A stretch of DNA of 41,173 bases from Saccharofermentans sp. (GTDB lineage Bacteria > Bacillota > Clostridia > Saccharofermentanales > Saccharofermentanaceae). The notes under the pieces are model-generated. The model was not told where the DNA came from. It searched no databases and saw nothing but the letters and a program-made list of their open reading frames with translations. This document shows, one piece after another, positions 1 through 8,870 of this stretch. The stretch covers positions 1 to 41,173 of the forward strand of contig JAKSRJ010000020.1 of NCBI GenBank assembly GCA_024403715.1, given 5' to 3'. The position numbers and the translations under genes are program-made. Each line of letters starts with the position of its first letter. The stretch's first letter is position 1.

Positions 1-2
1 TT

Positions 3-2570
3 CTTTTAGCTACAGGAGTAATTAGTTTTGAGTCTTTATATACTCGTAACATAGTGTTACCTGAAGGTGTAGTTGAAGTTCCTAATGTAGAAGGCATGCA
101 ACATAGCGATGCAATTCAGGCTATCGAAGATACTCATCTTATGGCTATGGCTCAGGGTAATGTTATTTCAGATTACATTGAAGCTGGAATGATAGTATTA
201 CAGGATCCATCTGGTGGAACATTTCTTGATGAGAATAGTTTTGTTTATCTGACTGTATCTAGTGGTAATGGAGAAGTAATTGCTGCTGTAGATGGTATAG
301 CTACTGTTCCTTATTTGATTTGGGACACAATAGAAGATGCAACATTAAAACTCGATATGGCTGGTCTTGGTGAACCGAATATTACTGAAGTATACGATGA
401 GAATGTAGCAGCTGGTCTTGTTATATCGCAGAGTATTGACGCTGGTGCAGAAGTTCCAGAAGGAACTGTACTGGATCTTGTAGTATCTTTGGGACCAGCG
501 CCTTTTGAATTGCCAAATGTTGTTGGAATGGCGGAAGCGGATGCTAGAGCGACACTAGCGGAATTGGGTTTGCGTTCTACAGTTCAGTATGAAGTTGATC
601 AGGATGGCGTTGATGGTCAAGTTCTTTCACAAAATCCGAATGCTAATGGTTTAGTAATAAGAGGATCGACTGTAGTTCTACGGGTATGTGTGACTACAGA
701 TGATAATACAATAGAAGTTCCAAGTGTTGAGGGAATGAGTCAGGCTGAAGCTGTAGCTACTCTTGAAAATGCAGGTTTTATAGTAACTGTCTTGGAAAAC
801 TACAGTGCTGATGTTCCTGTTGGTGGTGTAATATCTCAATCTTTGGTTGGTGGTTCAACTCAGGCTTCGGGTGCAGCAATTACTATTTACGTAAGTAAGG
901 GACCAAGAACTATAACGATTACATTCAATGCCAATAGAGGAACTGTCTCTGAGACAACTCGTATTGTAAATGTTGGCTCTGCAATTGGTAATCTACCTAC
1001 ACCTAATAGACAGAATTATGAGTTTGTCGGTTGGTATACTAGTGATGAAGGTGGTACGCAGGTATCAGCAGGTACAATAGCAGGTAGTGCAAATATTACG
1101 TACTATGCACATTGGGCTGATAATGCATATATAGTGACATTGGATGATAATGGTGGAGATTCTGGAGTATCACAGATATTTGCCATACATGGACAAGCAT
1201 ACGGAGTGTTGCCTACACCTGTAAAGGATGGATATAGATTTGATGGTTGGTTTACAAGTACAACAGGTGGCTCTCAAATTACATCAACGACGATTTTTAC
1301 TGGAGATAGAAATCAGACATTGTATGCACATTGGACTAGAACAGGATTTGTAGCTTATTTTGATGCAAATGGTGGTAGTTGTAGTTTTTCTGAAATTCCA
1401 GTAACTATTGGACAACCATATGGTTCATTACCGTCTGCAACAAGGGAAGGTTATACATTCGATGGTTGGTTTACATCTGCTACAGGTGGAGCAGGAGTAA
1501 CTTCTGGTTCTGTATTTTCTGGTAGTTCAGATCAGACTATATATGCTCACTGGACAGCTCGTTCATACACAGTAAGTTTTGATTCAAACGGCGGTTCAAG
1601 TATTCCTTCTATATCAGTAACTTATGGTTCTCCTTATGGAAGTTTGACAACACCTAGCAGGGATGGATATACATTTGATGGTTGGTATACTTCATCTACA
1701 GGTGGATCTAAAATTGAATCTAGTTCCGTATTTAGAGGTTTAGATAACCAAACACTGTATGCACATTGGACAGTTAGTTCATACACAGTAAGTTTTGATT
1801 CCAACGGTGGTTCAGGTGTTTCTTCAATATCAGTATCGTATGGTTCCCCTTATGGAACTTTGACATCACCTAGCAGAGATGGACATACATTCGATGGTTG
1901 GTATACTTCATCTTCAGGTGGATCTAGAATAGAATCTAGTTCTGTATTTAGTGGATTAGCTAATCAGGTATTGTATGCACACTGGACACCTATTTCATAC
2001 ACGGTGAGTTTTGATTCAAATGGTGGTTCAACGGTACCTAGTATTAATGTAACGTACGGCTCTTCCTATGGTTCTCTTAGACAACCTACTAGAGACTATT
2101 ACACATTCATAGGATGGACTAATTCCGGTGTTCAAGTTGATAGTAATACTATCTTCACTGCCACAGAAAACCAAACATTAGTTGCTCAATGGGAAGAGAA
2201 TCCGTGGAGTGAGTGGAGTTCTACGCGCCCATCGATTGTTTCTGGAAGGCAAATTCAGGAAAGACAATCTTCTCAAATATCGGTATATCACGCTTATGGC
2301 TGTAGATGGACTGGTTATGACTATGGTATCGGCGCTACATACAGGTATTTTTATGCAACTCCGCAAGAATTGATGCATTGGGAGGGACAGCGAGACTTTA
2401 CTTCGTTTAGTGGATATGTAGCTCATGGACCAGGTGAAGTATGGCAGGCTGTAGATGGCGTATGGTGTTATAACAATTCAGGTTCAACGATGTATGTTAG
2501 TGATGCTGGTGATGGTTATGCTATAACTAGCGTTGAATATGCTACTGAATATCGATATAGAGATAGATAA
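3..2570 (+). CDS. PASTA and InlB-repeat surface protein, 5' end outside window
   Basis: The frame is open to the left edge, so the N-terminus is missing. The first visible residues (LLATGVISF) look like the end of a membrane helix, and a GTG at 54 is only an internal codon or a weak start. Counting from that GTG, four PASTA-like domains (about residues 8-72, 84-148, 150-213, 221-285) carry the VPxVxGM start and the S/QNPxxG-type core. Six InlB B-repeat (Flg_new) units follow at 286-713, each ending in Y-A-H-W or a variant. The C-terminal 125 residues begin with WSEWSSTRPS and end in YRYRDR, a pattern I associate with clostridial surface proteins. PASTA domains bind muropeptides or beta-lactams in PrkC/PknB kinases, so the lost N-terminus could be a Ser/Thr kinase. 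The FHA genes downstream fit that, but no kinase residue is visible here. A non-kinase membrane anchor is the alternative. Confidence 0.85.
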   Translation, partial: LLATGVISFESLYTRNIVLPEGVVEVPNVEGMQHSDAIQAIEDTHLMAMAQGNVISDYIEAGMIVLQDPSGGTFLDENSFVYLTVSSGNGEVIAAVDGIATVPYLIWDTIEDATLKLDMAGLGEPNITEVYDENVAAGLVISQSIDAGAEVPEGTVLDLVVSLGPAPFELPNVVGMAEADARATLAELGLRSTVQYEVDQDGVDGQVLSQNPNANGLVIRGSTVVLRVCVTTDDNTIEVPSVEGMSQAEAVATLENAGFIVTVLENYSADVPVGGVISQSLVGGSTQASGAAITIYVSKGPRTITITFNANRGTVSETTRIVNVGSAIGNLPTPNRQNYEFVGWYTSDEGGTQVSAGTIAGSANITYYAHWADNAYIVTLDDNGGDSGVSQIFAIHGQAYGVLPTPVKDGYRFDGWFTSTTGGSQITSTTIFTGDRNQTLYAHWTRTGFVAYFDANGGSCSFSEIPVTIGQPYGSLPSATREGYTFDGWFTSATGGAGVTSGSVFSGSSDQTIYAHWTARSYTVSFDSNGGSSIPSISVTYGSPYGSLTTPSRDGYTFDGWYTSSTGGSKIESSSVFRGLDNQTLYAHWTVSSYTVSFDSNGGSGVSSISVSYGSPYGTLTSPSRDGHTFDGWYTSSSGGSRIESSSVFSGLANQVLYAHWTPISYTVSFDSNGGSTVPSINVTYGSSYGSLRQPTRDYYTFIGWTNSGVQVDSNTIFTATENQTLVAQWEENPWSEWSSTRPSIVSGRQIQERQSSQISVYHAYGCRWTGYDYGIGATYRYFYATPQELMHWEGQRDFTSFSGYVAHGPGEVWQAVDGVWCYNNSGSTMYVSDAGDGYAITSVEYATEYRYRDR
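909..2192 (+). repeat. Six tandem InlB B-repeat (Flg_new) coding units
   Basis: Six units of about 72 codons start with a (F/L)(D/N)xNxG motif and end in YAHW or VAQW. Units 4, 5 and 6 start at 1578, 1794 and 2010, an exact 216-base period. Their DNA is very similar, which suggests recent internal duplication. Units 1-3 are more diverged. Confidence 0.9.
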
Positions 2571-2575
2571 TTAGT

Positions 2576-3499
2576 ATGTTTTCTGTTAGGTTAAGCAAAA
2601 CTAATCAAATGAATAAATCGGAACTGCAATCCATTAAAAATTGTGGTTCTGATTTGTTTTTAATTCCAACTCTAATGGATGGTCATATAACAAAACAATT
2701 AGTTTTTAATACACGCGAATTGGTTTCTATTAAGAATTATCTTGAAATGATGCCAATGTCTAAAAAGGTATTTGTTTCAATTTTAAGCCAGTTCTTAGAG
2801 TTACTTCGTAAGGTAGATGAACTGTCATTAGATAGTCGCAAGGTACATTTCGATATGGAACACGTATTTGTTGTTCCGTCTATTCGTAAATTAAAATTCG
2901 TGTATGTTCCTATTGAAGATTATACAGTAAATAGTACAGCCGATGACTTTTTGAGAAATCTGGTTCAATATGCTTCTTTTTCTGAATATGAAGATAGTAG
3001 TTATATGAACGAATATATAAATATAATCAATCGTGATTACAAGATTTCTATGTATGATTTATCGGTGTATCTGTCGATTCTTACGAATGGTAATGTTTGT
3101 TCTAGTAATACTCATATTACGAGCCTTAGGTGTTGGAATTGTAATGCTATATTAAAGCGAGGTAACCAGTTTTGTCCTGCTTGTGGAGAACGAATATTTA
3201 AAGAAAATATTCCATGTATCATCAGACAGAAGACACAGGAAAAAACATTACTCGATACTAATGACTTGATTCTTGGAAAGAATCGAAATGAATGTAAGGT
3301 TTTTATTGGAGATAATCCGTTAGTTAGTAGGAAACATGCATTGATATCAAGTAAGAACGGATGCTTTTTCTTAATCGATATGGGTTCTACTAATGGAACG
3401 TATATTAATGGAATTAAACTTCAAAGTGGAGATAAATACAGACTTCGGAACGATGATAAGTTTTATTTGGCTAATGAACTTTTTGTGTTTTATATGTGA
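2576..3499 (+). CDS. Zinc-ribbon FHA-domain protein
   Basis: This is a 307-residue cytoplasmic protein with no signal peptide or membrane helix. Residues 1-170 are an alpha/beta region resembling the domain placed before FHA in other Firmicutes (DUF6382-like; this is from memory). A CxxC...CxxC zinc ribbon (CWNC, CPAC) lies at about 185-203. A C-terminal FHA domain covers about 220-307 and has intact signature elements: GK in place of the usual GR, SRKHA, and STNGTYING. These bind phosphothreonine in the family. The ATG is only 5 bases after the upstream stop and has no strong Shine-Dalgarno, so translational coupling is likely. It probably reads a phosphothreonine made by a nearby kinase; that partner is an inference. 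Confidence 0.85.
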   Translation: MFSVRLSKTNQMNKSELQSIKNCGSDLFLIPTLMDGHITKQLVFNTRELVSIKNYLEMMPMSKKVFVSILSQFLELLRKVDELSLDSRKVHFDMEHVFVVPSIRKLKFVYVPIEDYTVNSTADDFLRNLVQYASFSEYEDSSYMNEYINIINRDYKISMYDLSVYLSILTNGNVCSSNTHITSLRCWNCNAILKRGNQFCPACGERIFKENIPCIIRQKTQEKTLLDTNDLILGKNRNECKVFIGDNPLVSRKHALISSKNGCFFLIDMGSTNGTYINGIKLQSGDKYRLRNDDKFYLANELFVFYM

Positions 3500-3510
3500 G
3501 GATTTGTGCT

Positions 3511-5433
3511 ATGAATACATTTAATATGACAATAGTTTTTAGAATAAAAGACAAAGCAACATTTGAAGTTCCTTTGTGTGATGAGATTATTATCGGAAGC
3601 GACAACTCGAGTGATTTTTTAATTCCCAATATTGCAAAACAGCAATGCAAGATTACTTGTGAGGGAGATAACGTTTATATTCAAAACTTATCCGAGGATT
3701 ATAAGGCTATTTTAGACGGAAGAGTATTGAGTAGTGAAAAGACTACTCTTGATAATGGAATACTTATAATTGGAAATATTAGCTTTGAGGTCGAAGTGAG
3801 AATTTTGACTCTGGGTAAAAAAGTTAAACTCTGCTCAAAGTGCGATTATATTAATGGTGATAACGCTACAATTTGTCGTAAGTGTGGATATGCCATAGAA
3901 TTTGTTCCGGTAAGTGAACTGATGGAGAGTAATAATATCTCAAGAACAACAGAAAACGTGGGCCAGAATTCTAAGATTATCGATACCAGTATACAGAATT
4001 TAAGTGAGAATAAGCTGATAAAGATATTTAGCAAATATAAATATCAGGCGATTGGCATAGCAGTTGGTGTAGTAATACTCATAGGAGTAATCATAGGGAT
4101 TGCGACAAATCATTCAAATAAATCTGAGAATGTAGAATTAGAAATACAGACAACTGGTTATGTACAAGAAACATCAGTTGAAATAGATGATACAGTTGAG
4201 ATTATAGATTTAAACAATGTAACTATTAGCCCTATAGAGAATCAGTTGTATACGGGAGCTCCTGTTTATTGTTCTTTCGAAGTTCGTTCAGGAGACACAG
4301 TTCTTGTAGAAGGTACAGATTATTCTTGTGCTTATGAAAACAATACTGGAGTTGGTACGGCAACTGTTTATATTAATGGTAATGATGTAACTACAACAGG
4401 TAGTATCGCAAGTACATTTGCGATTATTACTGGAGATTCTATTTGTGATGATGAGAATAATCGAGGCGTTTTGGACTTTGTTGTTAGACTATACACAGGA
4501 GCTTTGAATAGATTTCCAGAACCAAATATTCTTATTTCCTATGTAAATCAGTTAGTTAACCAAGAATTATCAGGATCAGACTTAGTAAATGTTGTGTATA
4601 ACAGTGAGGAGTTTGTAAATCGTAATCTTTCAAATGAAGAGTATTTAATATCAGTTTATAGAAGTGTACTTAATAGAGAGCCTGACGAGGGAGGTTTTAA
4701 CTCAAACCTTACCTTGCTTGATGGTGAAATGAGCAGAAATGATTTAGTGAATATTATTATTGGCGCTACTGAATTTGAGGGAATATGTGATTCAATTGGA
4801 ATTATTAATCAGACAGAACAGATATCTCCTGAAGATATTATTCTACCTGATGGACAGTATTATGTGAGAATGGATTTGAGTCAATTTTTCGGAACTAACG
4901 ATTATTCGTCTTTATCATTTGCTCTTCTTGAATATTATACATTCACTTCAGATGACATTAATAACCTTCATCCTGGTGATATAGTTAATTTGCGAGGATG
5001 GAATGAAATGGAGGATGAAATAGTAGTTTCAGACCATTATTCTGCATCTGATTCACATCCAGAATTAACAAGTGAAGACAATTTATATTATTTAGTGCCT
5101 AATAGCAATTCCAGCCTTTGGTTTTTATCTACATATGATGACTATTCTATATGTCGAAATATTGGTAATTACACGTTGCCTGTTTCAAATAGTGTAATTA
5201 TAGACGATACGGTATATACTTATTACAACAATATGAATTATTCTGATAATTCTCCACACATTGTTAATTCGTTTGAGAACACTACTCTTAATGCCGAGGT
5301 GTTAGGAGATGTTACTGGTGTTTCAGATGCTGCAAACGGTTGGATATCAGCTCTTAATGGAACGATAACAGTTAGAAATAATCATATTGTATCAGCAACT
5401 TTATATCAACGTATCATGCATACTTTTGACTAA
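3511..5433 (+). CDS. Membrane FHA-like / zinc ribbon / Ig-like / DUF4214 protein
   Basis: I chose the ATG at 3511 because GAGG at 3498-3501 sits 9 bases before it. A GTG at 3496 overlaps the previous stop and is the alternative. Order of parts: an N-terminal FHA-like fold (residues 1-95), a zinc ribbon (CSKC...CRKC, about 108-130), one membrane helix (about 179-200, no charges), an Ig-like module with the YTG...GTDY...GTATV pattern (about 230-305), a DUF4214 helical domain (about 321-427, LYTGALNRFPE and VYRSVLNREPDEGG), and a C-terminal region I do not recognise. The FHA is degenerate: the conserved Arg is GS, and the SxxH and NG motifs are lost. The helix would put FHA and zinc ribbon inside and the rest outside. 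It is likely in one operon with the two genes before it. Confidence 0.85.
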   Translation: MNTFNMTIVFRIKDKATFEVPLCDEIIIGSDNSSDFLIPNIAKQQCKITCEGDNVYIQNLSEDYKAILDGRVLSSEKTTLDNGILIIGNISFEVEVRILTLGKKVKLCSKCDYINGDNATICRKCGYAIEFVPVSELMESNNISRTTENVGQNSKIIDTSIQNLSENKLIKIFSKYKYQAIGIAVGVVILIGVIIGIATNHSNKSENVELEIQTTGYVQETSVEIDDTVEIIDLNNVTISPIENQLYTGAPVYCSFEVRSGDTVLVEGTDYSCAYENNTGVGTATVYINGNDVTTTGSIASTFAIITGDSICDDENNRGVLDFVVRLYTGALNRFPEPNILISYVNQLVNQELSGSDLVNVVYNSEEFVNRNLSNEEYLISVYRSVLNREPDEGGFNSNLTLLDGEMSRNDLVNIIIGATEFEGICDSIGIINQTEQISPEDIILPDGQYYVRMDLSQFFGTNDYSSLSFALLEYYTFTSDDINNLHPGDIVNLRGWNEMEDEIVVSDHYSASDSHPELTSEDNLYYLVPNSNSSLWFLSTYDDYSICRNIGNYTLPVSNSVIIDDTVYTYYNNMNYSDNSPHIVNSFENTTLNAEVLGDVTGVSDAANGWISALNGTITVRNNHIVSATLYQRIMHTFD

Positions 5434-5475
5434 CGATTCTGAATGTTTGCTATATAAGATCTGCTAATCAATGGT

Positions 5476-5829
5476 TTATTTCTTCGTCCTACTATAACTG
5501 TCTTCAATTAAACCCTTAATTGTTACATCAGGGACTGAATCGTCCAGTAATACTGAAATCCAGAGTCTTTTGTTCATATGATATGCTCTGTAAAAACCTG
5601 GCTCTTCGACAAGTGATTCTATCAGCATCGGGTCGGCTTTAAGATTAATGACATCAACCATCTCATCGCTGTCAATTCCGAACTTACGCCTGGATAGATT
5701 CATAATCAGTCCAAACCATTTACCACTAGGGTTTCTAAGAACTGCGAAGTCTGGAGTATCTTCCCACAAATACTCCGGCTCTGTTCCGTATTCATTTTTA
5801 ACCCAATCAAAAATACTTTGTCTGTCCAT
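5476..5829 (-). CDS. MmcQ/YjbR family protein
   Basis: This 117-residue protein, the only leftward gene, matches the MmcQ/YjbR (CyaY-like fold) family in length and pattern: YGTEPEYLWED near the start, FAVLRN, KWFGLIMN, INLKADP, then GFYRAYHMNKRLWISV. Members are often called DNA-binding, but their biochemical role is poorly defined. An AGAGG site lies 8 bases upstream of the ATG on the minus strand. The gene converges on the gene ending at 5433, with only 42 bases between them and no convincing terminator hairpin. It diverges from the hydrolase gene at 5899. Confidence 0.85.
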   Translation of the reverse strand: MDRQSIFDWVKNEYGTEPEYLWEDTPDFAVLRNPSGKWFGLIMNLSRRKFGIDSDEMVDVINLKADPMLIESLVEEPGFYRAYHMNKRLWISVLLDDSVPDVTIKGLIEDSYSRTKK

Positions 5830-5898
5830 TGTTTTGACCTCTACTTAATTGTACTATGTATAGCGTTAAAAATGATTGGAAAAGGGTAGATACTACTA

Positions 5899-6804
5899 AT
5901 GATTGATAATTTTGATGTTCCACGTAAGGTTGGTTCTGCTACAGTTTATAATGTCACTCCTGTTAGAGGTGGCGACGCATATTTATTCGTATTTGATGAT
6001 GTAGCTTTTTTGTATGATTCTGGTTATGGTTTTTCTAGCAAAAAACTATATGAGAATATCGTCTCTGTATTAGGTGAGAGAAATCTTGATTACGTGCTTT
6101 TGACACACTCACATTATGATCATGCTTTGGGTAGCGCTTATTTAAGCGTTGCTTTCCCTGAATGTAAAATCGTTGGTTTTGAGTATGCTGCTCGTGTCAT
6201 GCTTAAGGAGGGAGCACGTGCGACGATGACACGACTTGATGAGGCTGCACGTGAACTTAAGGGCTATGATGAACCATATGAATATATCGATAAACTTCAC
6301 ATTGATATCCCTGTAACTGACGGTCAGAAATTAAAGCTTGGTTCTCTCGAGTGTGAAGTGATTTCTTTGCCTGGACACACACGTGATTCCGTTAGTTATT
6401 ATTTTCCTAGCGAAAGGCTTATGCTTGGCTGTGAGACAGTTGGGCTTTATGCCAAGGAAGGCGTTGTTATGCCATCTTTCTTAGTTGGTTATCAGATGAC
6501 TTTGGAATCCATTGATAAGTGTTCAACATACGATATTGATAACTATCTTGTTCCACATCAGGGGATGCTCTCAGGAGATGAGGTTAAAGACTTTATTAGC
6601 AATTCTCGCGTGAGTCACGAGTATAGTTGTAAGCTAATAATTGATGGCTTTAAAGAAGGTAAAAGCATTGATGAATTGGTAGAAGCCTTTAGCGAAGTTT
6701 ACTACCACGAAGATATACATAATGTTTATCCACCGGCAGCTTATTCAGAGAATGTGCATATTCAGATTCCAATGATATTAAGAGAAAGCGGTTTGTTGGA
6801 ATAA
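5899..6804 (+). CDS. Metallo-beta-lactamase-fold hydrolase
   Basis: This is a 301-residue protein with the metal-binding motif THSHYDHALGSAY (HxHxDH) at about residues 72-84, then SLPGHTRDSVSYYF and a C-terminal PHQG histidine. Together these give the two-metal site of the glyoxalase II-like superfamily. The substrate cannot be told from sequence. There is no signal peptide, so it is cytoplasmic. The ribosome site is weak (AAAGGG about 13 bases upstream). The gene appears monocistronic: the next gene, uvrB, has its own promoter. Confidence 0.85.
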   Translation: MIDNFDVPRKVGSATVYNVTPVRGGDAYLFVFDDVAFLYDSGYGFSSKKLYENIVSVLGERNLDYVLLTHSHYDHALGSAYLSVAFPECKIVGFEYAARVMLKEGARATMTRLDEAARELKGYDEPYEYIDKLHIDIPVTDGQKLKLGSLECEVISLPGHTRDSVSYYFPSERLMLGCETVGLYAKEGVVMPSFLVGYQMTLESIDKCSTYDIDNYLVPHQGMLSGDEVKDFISNSRVSHEYSCKLIIDGFKEGKSIDELVEAFSEVYYHEDIHNVYPPAAYSENVHIQIPMILRESGLLE

Positions 6805-6832
6805 TCAGTTTTAGTATTCGCTTGTTACAAAA

Positions 6833-6846
6833 CGAACATACTTTCT
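6833..6846. promoter_or_regulatory. Candidate LexA (SOS) box upstream of uvrB
   Basis: CGAAC-ATAC-TTTCT matches 12 of 14 positions of the Bacillus-type box CGAACRNRYGTTYC, as I recall that consensus. It ends about 15 bases before the uvrB extended -10, so bound LexA would cover the -35 region. UvrB is a classical SOS gene. The second half-site is imperfect, so this stays a candidate. Confidence 0.5.
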
Positions 6847-6861
6847 TTTGTGTTGCTTGAG

Positions 6862-6870
6862 TGTTATAAT
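6862..6870 (+). promoter_or_regulatory. Extended -10 promoter of uvrB, positioned for a leaderless mRNA
   Basis: TGTTATAAT is a perfect extended -10 (TGnTATAAT). The ATG begins 8 bases after its last base, which is where transcription would be expected to start. No Shine-Dalgarno lies in the short gap. The -35 region (around TTTCTT) is poor, as is usual with extended -10 promoters. Confidence 0.65.
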
Positions 6871-6877
6871 TCAAAGC

Positions 6878-8869
6878 ATGTTTAAGTTGGTATCAAATTA
6901 CAAACCTTCAGGCGATCAGCCTAAGGCAATAGCACAGTTATCTGAAGGCATCCGTAAGGGAATGAGAGGCCAGACTTTGCTCGGTGTTACGGGTTCTGGT
7001 AAGACTTTTACGATGGCTAATATTATTCAGGAGATTAATCGTCCAACACTTGTTCTTGCACATAATAAGACATTGGCAGGACAGTTATATTCCGAGTTTA
7101 AGGAATTGTTTCCTGAGAATGCTGTTGAGTACTTTGTATCCTATTATGATTACTATCAGCCAGAAGCTTATATTGCAGCTTCTGATACTTATATTGAGAA
7201 GGACTCATCTATTAACGATGAGATAGATAGACTCAGACACTCTGCGACCCGATCATTATTAACGAGAGATGATGTTATCGTTGTCTCCTCTGTTTCTTGT
7301 ATTTATGGTATTGGTGAGAAGCAAGATTATTTGTCTTTGATGGTTAGTCTTCATGTTGGCCTTGAAATTAGTCGTGATGAAGTAATGGCTGAACTTATTA
7401 ATATTCAGTACGATCGTAATGACTTTGAATTGAAGCGTGGTACGTTCAGATGTAGAGGAGATGTACTCGATGTATTTACTCCTGATTCTGATAATACACT
7501 TACTCGAATCGAGTTCTTTGGCGATGAGATAGAGAAGATTTCAACTGTTGATTTCATAACAGGTAAAGTTATCTATAACAGAACTTTCACTGAGATTTTT
7601 CCAGCATCTCATTATGCTACTGGTAGAGCTAAGTTAGAGCGAGCATTAACTACAATTGATGAAGAGTTAGATGAGAGACTTAAGTACTTTCGAGATGAGG
7701 GTAAGCTTATAGAAGCATATCGCTTAGAGCAGCGTACTCGATATGATATGGAGCTTTTACGCGAGACTGGTTTTTGTAAGGGAATCGAGAATTATTCAAG
7801 ACATATCGCAGGCCGTAAGGAAGGCGAAGCCCCTTGTACATTGTTAGACTTTTTTCCGAAGGACTTTTTGATGTTTATCGATGAGTCACACGTAACTGTG
7901 TCACAGGTTGGTGCTATGTATAACGGTGACAGATCTCGTAAGGACATGCTCGTTGGTTATGGCTTCAGACTTCCATCTGCATATGATAACAGACCACTCA
8001 AATTCCCTGAATTTGAAGAAAGAATGGGTCAGACGATTTATGTATCAGCGACACCAGCTAACTATGAAGCTGAACATTCAGAACAGGTAGTTGAGCAGGT
8101 AATTAGACCTACAGGTCTTTTGGAGCCTACTATCGCGATTAGGCCAGTTGATGGTCAGATTGAAGATCTTCTTTATGAACTTCGTGAGAATAACAAGCGT
8201 GGTGAGAAGTCCCTCATTATGACTCTTACCAAGAAGATGTCTGAAGATTTAACTGTATTTTTGGAAAAAGAAGGAATTAGAGTAACTTATCTTCATTCTG
8301 ATATTGAGACAGTAGAGAGAATGCAGATATTAAATAAGCTTCGTAATGATGAGATTGATGTAATAGTTGGTATTAATCTCTTAAGAGAAGGTATTGACCT
8401 GCCTGAAGTATCACTTCTTATGATTTTGGATGCTGATAAGGAAGGATTTTTAAGATCTGAGAGATCATTAATTCAGATTATAGGACGATGTGCTCGTAAT
8501 AGTAATGGACGAGTAATTTTATATGCAGATGAGATGACAGATTCAATTATGAATGCTGTATCTGAGACTAATAGAAGACGTGAGATTCAGTCAAAGTATA
8601 ACGAGGAGCATGGTATTGTTCCTAAGACAATCATCAAGCATGTTAAGTCAGTATTTGAAACTGTCGATGATGCTGCAAAGAAGGAAAAGGTTAAGAAGGT
8701 CGATGTAAAAAAGCTTCTTGATAAGGGCGATACATCTAAGCTTTCACAGGAAGATAAGGATAAGCTTATTAAGTCGTTGACTAATGATATGACTAAGGCT
8801 GCTAAGGATTTGGATTTCGAGCGTGCAGCTGAACTTCGTGATGTAATCATAAGCCTTAAGGGTAAATGA
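6878..8869 (+). CDS. uvrB: Excinuclease ABC subunit B
   Basis: UvrB is the DNA-damage-verifying helicase-like subunit of nucleotide excision repair. It receives damaged DNA from UvrA and recruits UvrC. From the ATG at 6878 the protein is 663 residues, the usual length, and begins [17 protein letters not shown] as family members do; a TTG at 6848 would add ten non-family residues. Visible parts: Walker A GVTGSGKT, the [11 protein letters not shown] beta-hairpin used to probe damage, DESH, helicase motif VI (IGRCARN), and a C-terminal UVR domain ([12 protein letters not shown]) that contacts UvrC. It has a candidate LexA box and probably a leaderless start. dnaE follows one base after the stop. 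Confidence 0.98.
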   Translation: MFKLVSNYKPSGDQPKAIAQLSEGIRKGMRGQTLLGVTGSGKTFTMANIIQEINRPTLVLAHNKTLAGQLYSEFKELFPENAVEYFVSYYDYYQPEAYIAASDTYIEKDSSINDEIDRLRHSATRSLLTRDDVIVVSSVSCIYGIGEKQDYLSLMVSLHVGLEISRDEVMAELINIQYDRNDFELKRGTFRCRGDVLDVFTPDSDNTLTRIEFFGDEIEKISTVDFITGKVIYNRTFTEIFPASHYATGRAKLERALTTIDEELDERLKYFRDEGKLIEAYRLEQRTRYDMELLRETGFCKGIENYSRHIAGRKEGEAPCTLLDFFPKDFLMFIDESHVTVSQVGAMYNGDRSRKDMLVGYGFRLPSAYDNRPLKFPEFEERMGQTIYVSATPANYEAEHSEQVVEQVIRPTGLLEPTIAIRPVDGQIEDLLYELRENNKRGEKSLIMTLTKKMSEDLTVFLEKEGIRVTYLHSDIETVERMQILNKLRNDEIDVIVGINLLREGIDLPEVSLLMILDADKEGFLRSERSLIQIIGRCARNSNGRVILYADEMTDSIMNAVSETNRRREIQSKYNEEHGIVPKTIIKHVKSVFETVDDAAKKEKVKKVDVKKLLDKGDTSKLSQEDKDKLIKSLTNDMTKAAKDLDFERAAELRDVIISLKGK

Positions 8870-8870
8870 T

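Noticed and set aside
5834..5864. TTGACC...TATAGC promoter for the metallo-hydrolase
   Set aside because: The best spacing is 19 bases with a poor -10, and other alignments give 12-15. I could not settle on one.
6848..6877. Upstream TTG start adding ten residues to UvrB
   Set aside because: The extra residues do not match the family, and the region holds the -10 box. The ATG at 6878 gives the usual UvrB N-terminus.
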